Assembly: GCF_038593855.1 (NCBI RefSeq)
Contig: NZ_CP151996.1
Span: forward strand, 1,984,001 to 2,048,000
DNA from: Lysinibacillus sp. FSL M8-0337
GTDB lineage: Bacteria > Bacillota > Bacilli > Bacillales_A > Planococcaceae
Direction: 5' to 3'
Length of the DNA: 64,000 bases
Each line of letters starts with the position of its first letter. Within the stretch, counting starts at the first letter, position 1. A model generated the notes under the pieces. The model had not been told where the DNA came from and did no database searches. It worked only from the letters and a program-made list of their open reading frames with translations. Both the position numbers and the translations under genes were made by a program. This document shows, piece after piece, positions 23,982 to 31,717 of this stretch.

Positions 23982-25388
23982 ATGTTTCAAAAAACACATA
24001 CAGAAGAGTTAAATGAGCATATCAACAATAATGCTCCTAAAACCCCAGATGAAATCAAAGAGCTTTACGATAACTTTGATACGTCTAAGATGGTTGAAGG
24101 TGTGAAGTATTATCAAGTCAATAATGACATTAACAAACGGAATATTTACACATATCAGGACGAAAAGAAAGTAGTTGATGAGGATGCAATAAACTCTAAA
24201 ATCCCTTCAGGCTTTCATAAAATTTTAGTAGACCAGAAGGTTGCCTACCTAGTAGGAGAGCCAATGGTGTTTGGTAGTAAAAGCGATAATAAACAACAGC
24301 TAAAATTACTAGAGGAAATCATTGGTGAGCAGTGGGAAGATACAATCACAGAGATTGTCAAAGGCGCTAGTAATAAGGGCAAAGAATGGCTGCATGTGTT
24401 TGTGAATGAAGATGGTGATTTCGATTACATGGTTGTGCCTGCTGAAAACTTTATTCCTATTTATGACTACAGTAAACGCAAGAGGTTAATAGTTGGGATT
24501 CGATTTTATCCATTGAGTGACAAAATCATTAAATTCGAAGTATATGATGATGAAAATGTTACTTATTACGAAATGATTAATGGTGAATTAACATTGGATG
24601 CAAATATTGAAGTGAATCCAGCTCCGCATTTTACTGATGCTGAAGGTGTTTCAGGTATGGGTTGGGGAAAGGTTCCGTTTATTTGTTTTTCGAACAACGA
24701 TGAGGAATTAAGTGATCTGCATTTTTATAAAGAGATTGTTGATAATTACGACTTGCTTGTGTCAGATGCACAAAACACGCTACTGGATATGCAGGCACTT
24801 ATTTTTGCTTTACGAGGGTATGAAGGTGAGTCTTTGGCAGAATTTATGCTAAACCTCAAACGTTACAAAGCAGTCAATTTAGATGATAACGGTGGAATTG
24901 ATACAATTCGTGCAGAAGTGCCAGTTGAAGCATATAAGACTCAAAGCGATACGCTGAAAGAGAACGTCTTTATGTTCGGGCAAGGGGTTAACCCTTCACC
25001 AGATATCATTGGTAACGCTCCTTCAGGTGTAGCTTTAGAAAATTTATATTCATTGCTCGATATGAAAGCATCAATGTTTGAACGTAAAGCTACATTGTCA
25101 TTGCGTGAATTTATGTGGTTCATTCAAACATATTGTGAGCTTGCTAAGAAGGGTCAATTTGATTCTCGTGACGTGACATTTACTTTTAATAAACTTCTTC
25201 TAACTAACGAAGCTGAAATCATTCAAATGGCGCGGGATAGTGATGGTATCATTTCAAAGGCAACAATTCGTGAAAATCATCCTTGGGTGAAAGATGCTGC
25301 TCAAGAAGAAGAACGAATGGCACGTGAAGAGAGATTGTATGGTAAAGATTTAGAGCCATTGGATGAAGATGCAGAGGATGAAACATGA
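23982..25388 (+). CDS. portal protein (SPP1 gp6 family)
   Basis: 468 residues from ATG 23982, behind AGAAGGTG. Shows the SPP1-type portal pattern: KILVDQKVAYLVGEPMVF, a long helical middle (stem/wing) and an acidic C-terminus (LEPLDEDAEDET). Forms the dodecameric ring through which DNA enters. Overlaps the next gene by four bases. Confidence 0.9.
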   Translation: MFQKTHTEELNEHINNNAPKTPDEIKELYDNFDTSKMVEGVKYYQVNNDINKRNIYTYQDEKKVVDEDAINSKIPSGFHKILVDQKVAYLVGEPMVFGSKSDNKQQLKLLEEIIGEQWEDTITEIVKGASNKGKEWLHVFVNEDGDFDYMVVPAENFIPIYDYSKRKRLIVGIRFYPLSDKIIKFEVYDDENVTYYEMINGELTLDANIEVNPAPHFTDAEGVSGMGWGKVPFICFSNNDEELSDLHFYKEIVDNYDLLVSDAQNTLLDMQALIFALRGYEGESLAEFMLNLKRYKAVNLDDNGGIDTIRAEVPVEAYKTQSDTLKENVFMFGQGVNPSPDIIGNAPSGVALENLYSLLDMKASMFERKATLSLREFMWFIQTYCELAKKGQFDSRDVTFTFNKLLLTNEAEIIQMARDSDGIISKATIRENHPWVKDAAQEEERMAREERLYGKDLEPLDEDAEDET

Positions 25389-26461
25389 ATCAACAAGAAA
25401 TTAATAAAATCCTAGATGAGTTGGAATCGAAGGCTGAGAAAGACATTGAAGTGGTTTTTAGCAAGCGTTTAAAGTCGATACTTGCTCAAATGTTAGAGAT
25501 GCATCGCAAGTTTGGTAAGAACGGTCAAGCTACTTGGACTGATGTTAATAAGTACAATCGTTTCAATCAAGAAATGAAGTTAATAGCTCACCAGTTGAAT
25601 GCTGATTACAAAGAGATTATCAAGCTACTACGAGCATCAGAGGAAAGGCTTTACATTGAGAAATATTTAATGATGGCATATTTATTGCAGCAATCTACAG
25701 GTGAAGAAATGGGCTTTAAAATACCATCAGTTGAAGTGATTCAGGCAGCGCTTGATAATCCAGTTGAATTTTTAAGTTTACCTAAGATATTTGAAACACA
25801 TAGGAACGACATCATCAGGCGTTTAAACATCGAAATTGCACAGAGTTTACAAGCTGGTGAAAGCTACACAGACATGGCTATAAGGATTGAAAATGCTATG
25901 GGCTGGACAAGGAAAAAAGCAATCCTTGTTGCTCGTACAGAGGGTGGCCGAGTAAGGTCACAAGCAGATTTGGCTGTAGAAGAACAAGGAAGTAAAACAG
26001 CGCGACTAACAAAGATATGGATGTCCTCACTAGATACAAGGGTTCGTAAGTCTCATAGGGTGTTAGATGGTCAGAAAGCTGATAAAGACGGATACTTCCA
26101 CTATAACGGAATGGGAGGTAGCGACCATAAACCAGAACATTTGCAAGATAAAGCACCAAGTTTAGGGTGGAAAGCGAAAGGCCCGCGTTTGTGGGGCATT
26201 GCATCAATGGATATTCAGTGTCGTTGTCAGACGATTTTCATGGTGAACGGAAAGTTACCAGAGTACAGGCGGGGCAAAGACTTTATGGATGACACGTACC
26301 AAAAGAAATTAGCAGCTCGTATTGATGCTTACATGGAGGACTTAGGATTAACGTATAAAAAAGCGTTTAACAAAGCCTACAAAGAAGTTAAACCGCCTAG
26401 TGTGACGATGCCTTATGTAAGTTATAACGAGTGGAAAAAGAAATTTAGCGGAGAGGGGTAA
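25385..26461 (+). CDS. head morphogenesis protein (SPP1 gp7 / Mu F-like)
   Basis: 358 residues. C-terminal SPP1-gp7/Mu-F domain: RTEGGRVRSQADLAVEEQGS, KIWMSSLDTRVRKSHRVLDG, and the Cys/His pair DIQCRCQTIF. In SPP1, gp7 associates with the portal and affects DNA retention and ejection. ATGA overlap with the portal gene. Confidence 0.9.
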   Translation: MNQQEINKILDELESKAEKDIEVVFSKRLKSILAQMLEMHRKFGKNGQATWTDVNKYNRFNQEMKLIAHQLNADYKEIIKLLRASEERLYIEKYLMMAYLLQQSTGEEMGFKIPSVEVIQAALDNPVEFLSLPKIFETHRNDIIRRLNIEIAQSLQAGESYTDMAIRIENAMGWTRKKAILVARTEGGRVRSQADLAVEEQGSKTARLTKIWMSSLDTRVRKSHRVLDGQKADKDGYFHYNGMGGSDHKPEHLQDKAPSLGWKAKGPRLWGIASMDIQCRCQTIFMVNGKLPEYRRGKDFMDDTYQKKLAARIDAYMEDLGLTYKKAFNKAYKEVKPPSVTMPYVSYNEWKKKFSGEG

Positions 26462-26467
26462 CATTTA

Positions 26468-26641
26468 TTGGTTTATTTAATTGTAGTAGCTTGCGGTGAT
26501 AAAGTTAGCAATCGCCGAGTAGCAGGAGTGAAAGACGTAGAAATAATTGATGGTATTTATAAGCTTTACGATTATTCAAATACAATTATCTTCTCTGCAC
26601 CTGCCGATTCGGTAGTTTATATGGAACTTGATCAGTCGTAG
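26468..26641 (+). CDS. 57-aa conserved-looking phage protein
   Basis: 57 residues from TTG 26468, seven bases after GGAGAGGGG. Product starts MVYLIVVACGDKVSNRRVAG and ends VVYMELDQS; small beta-rich fold. Fills the space between gp7-like and scaffold genes. Function unknown, but the strong ribosome binding site and tight spacing support it. Confidence 0.6.
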   Translation: MVYLIVVACGDKVSNRRVAGVKDVEIIDGIYKLYDYSNTIIFSAPADSVVYMELDQS

Positions 26642-26757
26642 AAATACGGCTTTTTATTATGCCTAAGTCCCGTCTTTTTGGCGTTTGCAGACGTTAAAGA
26701 TTCAAAGCGATACCCTATCGTGCGTACTACGATAATGCGAAATAGGAGGATAAACAC

Positions 26758-27357
26758 ATGAAAAAAGAAGATTTAATTGCATTAGGTTTAAGTGAAGAAC
26801 AAGCAGATAAAGTAATTGAAGGTTATGGTCAGATGGTGCCGAAATCGCGTTTGGATGACAAAATACAGGAACTTAAAACAGCAAATGATACTATTGCTGA
26901 ACGTGATACACAGTTAAAAACTTTACAGACAAAGGCAGCAGGCAATGAAGAGTTACAAACTGAAATCACTCGTTTACAGCAAGAAAATGCAACTACAAAA
27001 GCAGAACATGAAGCCGAGCTACAAAAACGTGATTTTGAGCATGCATTAGATAGCGCGTTGCGTGATGCAAAGGCGAAAAATGTTAAGGCTGTTCGAGCGA
27101 ATCTGAATTTAGAAGCTATAAAGTTAGATGGTGATAAATTACTTGGACTTGACGAACAACTTACAGCATTAAAAGCATCTGATGACTACTTATTTACACC
27201 TGATGGATTAGCAGGTAGAACACCACCAAACCCACCAGGTACACCGCCAGTAAAGAACCCATTTAGTAAAGATTATTGGAATCTTACAGAGCAAGGTCGC
27301 TTATTCCGTGAAGAGCCTGAAAAAGCAAAACAATTACAAGCCTTAGCAGGGCAGTAG
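26758..27357 (+). CDS. scaffolding protein (phage GP20 family)
   Basis: 199 residues, ATG 26758 behind AGGAGG. Coiled-coil from about 20 to 105 (repeated Leu/Gln/Glu heptads), then a helical region and a Pro-rich hinge (GRTPPNPPGTPPVKNPF) ending in a basic tail. This is the usual shape of Phage_GP20 scaffolds that template procapsid assembly. Immediately upstream of the capsid gene. Confidence 0.9.
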   Translation: MKKEDLIALGLSEEQADKVIEGYGQMVPKSRLDDKIQELKTANDTIAERDTQLKTLQTKAAGNEELQTEITRLQQENATTKAEHEAELQKRDFEHALDSALRDAKAKNVKAVRANLNLEAIKLDGDKLLGLDEQLTALKASDDYLFTPDGLAGRTPPNPPGTPPVKNPFSKDYWNLTEQGRLFREEPEKAKQLQALAGQ

Positions 27358-27370
27358 GAGGAAATAGTTT

Positions 27371-28336
27371 ATGACAACACGCATTGCAGATGTTATCGTG
27401 CCAGAGGTATTTAATCCTTACACGGTACTACGTACAAATGAATTATCAGCACTTTACCAATCAGGTATTGTGGCACCGGTGGCAGAATTGAAGGATGGTT
27501 TAGGTAAAGGGAATCGCTACTTTAACATGCCTTATTGGAATGATTTAAGTGGTGATGATGAATCACTAGAGGATAAATCAGGTTGGGCATTAACTCCTGA
27601 CAAGATTACTTCGGATCAAGACATGGCTACTCAATTGTTCCGTGGTAAAGCATGGTCAGCAACAGATTTATCTCGCACATTATCAGGTGATGATCCAATG
27701 AAAGCAATTGGTGATTTAGTAGCCAGTTATTGGAATCGTCGTATGCAAGCTGCATTAATCTCAACTTTGAAAGGTTCTTTCACTACTATTGCATCTACCC
27801 ACGTCAATGACATTACAGGTGGCACCGGTGAAGCAGCGAAGATTTCAGGCGCATCAATCGTTGATACGATGTCTAAGTTAGGGGATGCACACGAAGTCTT
27901 AACAGGTTTAGTTATGCATAGCGTTCCGTATTTCAACCTTGTGAAACAAGGGTTACTGGAAGATGTACGAGATGCTAACGGCAATGTACTTTATAAAGCT
28001 TACTTAGGCAAACGAATCATTATTGATGATGGTGTACCAACAGAAGGAACGGGGCCAAATACGAAGTATACGACGTATTTATTTGGTGCTGGTGCTATTG
28101 GTTACGCAGAAGGTTCACCAGAAGTACCAACAGAAACGGATCGTGACAAGTTAGCCGGTGAAGATATTCTTATCAATCGTAAACACTTTGTGTTACACCC
28201 ACGCGGTATTAAATTTACAAATGCTACTGTAACTGGAACTGCGCCATTAAATACAGAATTAGAGTTAGCTGCTAACTGGTCGAAAGTCTATGAAGATAAA
28301 GACATTCGTATGGTTGCATTAATTACATTAGGTTAA
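27371..28336 (+). CDS. major capsid protein
   Basis: 321 residues from ATG 27371, behind AGGAGG. HK97-fold coat protein as found in SPP1-like phages: VPEVFNPYTVLRTNELSALY start, AWSATDLSRTLSGDDPM and a C-terminal RMVALITLG. Follows the scaffold gene, as expected. A terminator-like stem right after the gene may tune downstream expression. Confidence 0.9.
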   Translation: MTTRIADVIVPEVFNPYTVLRTNELSALYQSGIVAPVAELKDGLGKGNRYFNMPYWNDLSGDDESLEDKSGWALTPDKITSDQDMATQLFRGKAWSATDLSRTLSGDDPMKAIGDLVASYWNRRMQAALISTLKGSFTTIASTHVNDITGGTGEAAKISGASIVDTMSKLGDAHEVLTGLVMHSVPYFNLVKQGLLEDVRDANGNVLYKAYLGKRIIIDDGVPTEGTGPNTKYTTYLFGAGAIGYAEGSPEVPTETDRDKLAGEDILINRKHFVLHPRGIKFTNATVTGTAPLNTELELAANWSKVYEDKDIRMVALITLG

Positions 28337-28340
28337 TCCA

Positions 28341-28364
28341 AGAGGGGCATCCCCTCTTATTTTT
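28341..28364 (+). terminator. attenuator/terminator after capsid gene
   Basis: AGAGGGG CAT CCCCTCT followed by T-rich sequence, between capsid and connector genes. Confidence 0.7.
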
Positions 28365-28382
28365 GAGTAAAGGGGTGATGGT

Positions 28383-28514
28383 ATGAGTGCTACAGCTTAT
28401 CAAAGACGTAGGCGTGAGCTTGCAAAAGCAAGACAGCTAGAGGAAGAAAAAGCAAAGACTCAAACAAAACGAGCACCTAAGAAGGTGAAAAATGATGTGG
28501 AAGCCGACAAGTGA
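28383..28514 (+). CDS. 43-aa basic phage protein
   Basis: ATG 28383 is just after AAAGGGGTG. Product MSATAYQRRRRELAKARQLE..., a single highly basic helix. Overlaps the next gene by 23 bases. Short proteins of this kind often sit between capsid and connector genes (capsid decoration or C-terminal extension). Function unknown. Confidence 0.55.
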   Translation: MSATAYQRRRRELAKARQLEEEKAKTQTKRAPKKVKNDVEADK

Positions 28515-28827
28515 CGAAATCAACGGAATAATTATTCTAAACGGTGAAAAAGCTACCGCCAAACGTATAGAACATTACACAGCACTAGCACCTGTTTTAT
28601 ACGATGTTGGCTGTTCATGGACTAATAACATATTTGATATGTCTGAGGATGCTCACAGGCAAAAACAGAGTGCCATGAAACTGTTTATAGCGAAAGCTTG
28701 TCAGTTCTTTGAATTAAAAATAGGGCTTGTTAGTCGTTCAATGGGTACGGTTGCTTATTCTTACACCGATGAGATACCAGCAACTGTCTATAAGCCGTTA
28801 AAGCCTTATAGAAAGCTGAGGTGGTAG
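28492..28827 (+). CDS. head-tail connector (SPP1 gp15-like position)
   Basis: 111 residues, ATGATG start behind GAAGGTGA. Helical protein with QKQSAMKLFIAKACQFFELK in the middle. Identified mainly by its position as the first of four joining genes (adaptor, stopper, tail completion, tail terminator) between capsid and tail tube. Confidence 0.7.
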   Translation: MMWKPTSDEINGIIILNGEKATAKRIEHYTALAPVLYDVGCSWTNNIFDMSEDAHRQKQSAMKLFIAKACQFFELKIGLVSRSMGTVAYSYTDEIPATVYKPLKPYRKLRW

Positions 28828-28828
28828 T

Positions 28829-29149
28829 ATGTACGATGAATTTCCTCATGAAGTTGAAGTAGTTGAAAAGAAAAAAGTTTCTGTTGGTGCAGGAGATCAT
28901 AAAACAGATTGGGTGCCAGTAGATACCATTGAGGCATTTGTAGATACACCAACAAGCAAAGAGCAGTATTATGCACAACAACTTGGTAATCCATTACAAC
29001 GGTACATGTATTATCCGTATCGAACAGATTTAACATCAGCTATGCGATTGCGTTATGAAGGTGAAATATACGAATTTGCTGGACGTCCTGAAGATCAAGG
29101 TGGCCAACATGAAAAGATGCGTGTGGCTTTAAAGTTGGTGACTACCTAG
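28829..29149 (+). CDS. head-closure / stopper-like protein
   Basis: 106 residues from ATG 28829. Beta-barrel-like, with DWVPVDTIEAFVDTPTSKEQ, YRTDLTSAMRLRYEGEIYEF and AGRPEDQGGQHEKMRVAL, the pattern of SPP1 gp16 / minor capsid head-closure proteins. Its stop overlaps the next GTG start by one base. Confidence 0.75.
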   Translation: MYDEFPHEVEVVEKKKVSVGAGDHKTDWVPVDTIEAFVDTPTSKEQYYAQQLGNPLQRYMYYPYRTDLTSAMRLRYEGEIYEFAGRPEDQGGQHEKMRVALKLVTT

Positions 29150-29565
29150 TGGCTAAAATCACATTCAGTGGACGTCAACTATTAAGAGCAGCGCAACGTT
29201 TTGAAGAAGGATTACTAGATAAGATTTCAGACATCGTTTATGAAACAGCAAGGCTTATTCAATCAGAAGCAAAGGCACTTGCTCCTTTTGATGATGGAAG
29301 CTTGAAAGACTCTATCGAAATGAAGATGTTAGGTAAATACAACGCGGTAGTTACTGTTGGTGCACATTATGCAATTTACGTAGAGTATGGCACTGGCATT
29401 TACGCTGAAAACGGAAATGGCCGTAGAACACCTTGGACTTACTACAGTTTAAAACTAGGCCGTTATGTAACCACAGAAGGGATGAAAGCTCAACCTTTCT
29501 GGGTACCTGCTGTCGATGCCGGACAAGAGTATTTTAATACAGAAATGAGGCGATTGGGCTTATGA
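29149..29565 (+). CDS. HK97-gp10-like tail completion protein
   Basis: 138 residues from GTG 29149. HK97_gp10 family: ETARLIQSEAKALAPFDDGS, then TVGAHYAIYVEYGTGIYAE and a C-terminal PFWVPAVDAG. Takes part in head-tail joining. Four-base overlap with the next gene. Confidence 0.85.
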   Translation: MAKITFSGRQLLRAAQRFEEGLLDKISDIVYETARLIQSEAKALAPFDDGSLKDSIEMKMLGKYNAVVTVGAHYAIYVEYGTGIYAENGNGRRTPWTYYSLKLGRYVTTEGMKAQPFWVPAVDAGQEYFNTEMRRLGL

Positions 29566-30005
29566 GTAATTACTACGCCTTGCCTTTCTTTGAGCTTCAA
29601 AAAGTCATTTTTCAAAAGCTAACTGCTTGTGAAGCACTTACAACAATTACTAAGAAAAGTGATGAAGATTCAGGTGTATATGATGCAGTAGACGAAAATA
29701 CGCCTTATCCTTATGTAACAATTTCAGAACCCTACTCAAGCCCATTTGATACTAAGACAAGTAATATCGAGACGATTACGTTTACGATTCATGCTTGGTG
29801 GATGGATAACGACGACTACAGTGGTAAACGTAAGGTTTATGAGATGCTATCAGCTTCACAGAAAGCTTTAATGGCGCGAAATTACATGATTCAAAATGCG
29901 AGGGTATTAAGTGTCAAAAGACGTGAATCTCGTGTTATTGATGACAATAGCCCAGGTGTAAAGCATGGCATCTTAGTCCTGCAATATAAAATACAGAACA
30001 TTTAA
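29562..30005 (+). CDS. tail terminator-like protein
   Basis: 147 residues. DUF3168/gp17-like: starts with ALPFFELQKVIFQKLTACEAL, contains YPYVTISEPYSSPFDTKTSN and ends in a GVKHGILVLQYKIQ strand. Caps the tail tube at the head end. Confidence 0.8.
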   Translation: MSNYYALPFFELQKVIFQKLTACEALTTITKKSDEDSGVYDAVDENTPYPYVTISEPYSSPFDTKTSNIETITFTIHAWWMDNDDYSGKRKVYEMLSASQKALMARNYMIQNARVLSVKRRESRVIDDNSPGVKHGILVLQYKIQNI

Positions 30006-30050
30006 CAGTCCTAATGCGGGGCTGTTTTTATTTTAGGAGGGAAAATACAC

Positions 30051-30830
30051 ATGCAAAACGGTAAAGATACAGTTTTACTTGTACAACTTGCTACAAATGC
30101 ATTAGGTGAAGATGGCTACCTTATTGGGCATCTAACAGAAAATAGCCACTCGATGGAAAATGAATTAGTAGATGAACAAACGAAATTTGGTCGTATTGTG
30201 GCTTACGGCCAATCTAGTGAATCATTTGAAGTAACTATGTTTGGTGACAAAACGGATCCTGGTCAAAAAGCAATCTTGGATGCAATCCGTAATAAGGTGC
30301 AATTAAAAGTTTGGGAAGTTGATTTAAATACGGTCAAAAATGATGCTGGTGAGGATGTGCATGATTCAATCTTTGCTTACACGCTAGTTGAATCTGTTGA
30401 GAAATCAAATCCAGGTGATAACTTCCAAGAGGTATCAGGTACTTTACAGGTCATTGGAGAGTCGAAAACAGGTCAATTGCCTAAACTACCTAACTCGGTG
30501 ATTGAGTTTGCAACATACGGCTTCGAAGCACCAGGAGAGAAAACAGGCGAATTCGGTAAAAGTCAAGATGATTCTGTGCCTGTATCAAGTGTGACAGTAA
30601 CACCTGCAACAACTTCGATTGCAGTCAATGCTACCAAACAATTAAGTGTGGTGGTTGCTCCAGATAATGCATCAAACCAAAATGTAACATTCACATCTAG
30701 TGACACTACAGTTGCGAAAGTATCGCCTACAGGTCTTGTAACAGGGTTAACAGCAGGTACCTCAACGGTGACTGTCACAACGGTAAGTGGAGCAAAAACA
30801 GCAACGGTTGCAGTAACAGTAACAGCCTAA
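30051..30830 (+). CDS. major tail tube protein with C-terminal Ig-like (BIG2) domain
   Basis: 259 residues from ATG 30051, behind GGAGGG. Residues 1-170 form the tail tube domain (DTVLLVQLATNALGEDGYLI, then SSESFEVTMFGDKTDPGQKA). Residues about 180-259 are a bacterial Ig-like group 2 domain (VTVTPATTSIAVNATKQLSV, NVTFTSSDTTVAKVS, GTSTVTVTT). Such domains on tail tubes are surface decorations that may bind cell-surface sugars. Confidence 0.9.
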   Translation: MQNGKDTVLLVQLATNALGEDGYLIGHLTENSHSMENELVDEQTKFGRIVAYGQSSESFEVTMFGDKTDPGQKAILDAIRNKVQLKVWEVDLNTVKNDAGEDVHDSIFAYTLVESVEKSNPGDNFQEVSGTLQVIGESKTGQLPKLPNSVIEFATYGFEAPGEKTGEFGKSQDDSVPVSSVTVTPATTSIAVNATKQLSVVVAPDNASNQNVTFTSSDTTVAKVSPTGLVTGLTAGTSTVTVTTVSGAKTATVAVTVTA

Positions 30831-30835
30831 TTTTA

Positions 30836-30862
30836 AGGGCGCTAAATGCGCTCTTTTCTTTT
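30836..30862 (+). terminator. terminator-like stem after tail tube gene
   Basis: AAGGGCGC TAAAT GCGCTCTT followed by T-rich sequence; possibly attenuates transcription after the highly expressed tube gene. Confidence 0.65.
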
Positions 30863-30891
30863 TGACTTAATTAACGGGAGGGCTATATAAC

Positions 30892-31368
30892 ATGGCTACA
30901 TTAACAATTAAAGATAAACAGGAAGAAGCAAAATTTGGCTTCGCATTTAAAAACTTAGCAGATAAAAATTACAACCAAACGGATACAGAAGGCAATGAAT
31001 TAGGTGGGTTTAGTGCTATCTATATAGGGCTGTTGCAATTTGATTTGGATGCTTTAAAAGCATTTTGGGATTGCGGATTAGCTCATTTAGGAACAAAAGG
31101 GCGTCCTTCAATTGCTGATATTGAGACAGCATTAGAGGAGCGAATTGAAAAAGATGGGGACACAACAGAGCTATTTAAAGAGGCGTTTCGTGTGATTAAT
31201 GAATCGGGTTTTTTCAAAAAAGATGCGAAGACGTTTTGGAAGAACTTAGAGCTATTCAAAACGATGGTCAAAACCGACGAAGAGAAGGCGGAGAACGCGA
31301 AGGGTGCGCAGATTATGCTGGACGCGAAAGCAGAGCTATTGGACGAGGAAACAGAGTTGACGGACTAG
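30892..31368 (+). CDS. tail assembly chaperone G
   Basis: 158 residues from ATG 30892, behind GGAGGG. Acidic helical protein between tail tube and tape measure genes, the fixed position of gpG-type chaperones. Contains the heptamer T TTT TTC at 31209-31215 in phase, allowing a -1 shift to make a longer GT product with the frame ending at 31712. Confidence 0.85.
   Translation: MATLTIKDKQEEAKFGFAFKNLADKNYNQTDTEGNELGGFSAIYIGLLQFDLDALKAFWDCGLAHLGTKGRPSIADIETALEERIEKDGDTTELFKEAFRVINESGFFKKDAKTFWKNLELFKTMVKTDEEKAENAKGAQIMLDAKAELLDEETELTD
31209..31215 (+). promoter_or_regulatory. programmed -1 frameshift heptamer T_TTT_TTC
   Basis: In the chaperone frame the codons are GGT TTT TTC AAA, so T TTT TTC is an in-phase X_XXY_YYZ slippery site. 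A -1 slip enters a frame that is open without a stop to 31712. Confidence 0.7.
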
Positions 31369-31712
31369 AATGGCTAGATGTCTTAACAAACGCTGCTGAG
31401 TACTTAGGTGTTCATGATGTGGATTTAATTATGTCGTGGACACCAAACGAGTACAAAGCCTTTTTAAAAGGTGCACAAATGAAGATGGTGAGTGACTATG
31501 AAAATCTAGCGATTCAAGCAATGTATATCCGCAAAGCTGATAACGAGAAACGTTTGAAGCTAACTGATTTATTCGATGCTGATAAAGCTAGAAAGAGAAT
31601 CCTAGAAGGTGATAAAGACTGGAAGGAATCTAAGAAAATGGACACGACACTTTACAAGAAAGCACAGGCTGATATGAAGGCTTGGGCAGAAAAATTAAAC
31701 ATGAAGGGATGA
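31215..31712 (+). CDS. T part of tail assembly chaperone GT (frameshift product)
   Basis: Read in the -1 frame after the slip, this adds about 165 residues to the first 108 of G, giving a GT protein of about 273. The overlap region is basic and low in complexity; after the G stop a folded helical domain follows (GLEWLDVLTNAAEYLGVHDV). No ribosome binding site precedes the first ATG of this frame (31236), which supports frameshifting over an independent gene. Chaperones G and GT bind the tape measure protein during tail assembly. Confidence 0.75.
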   Translation, partial: QKRCEDVLEELRAIQNDGQNRRREGGEREGCADYAGRESRAIGRGNRVDGLEWLDVLTNAAEYLGVHDVDLIMSWTPNEYKAFLKGAQMKMVSDYENLAIQAMYIRKADNEKRLKLTDLFDADKARKRILEGDKDWKESKKMDTTLYKKAQADMKAWAEKLNMKG

Positions 31713-31717
31713 TGCAG

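Noticed and set aside
31236-31712. Independent gene in the -1 frame of the tail chaperone
   Set aside because: No start signal at 31236; the in-phase slippery heptamer and family precedent favour a frameshift product.
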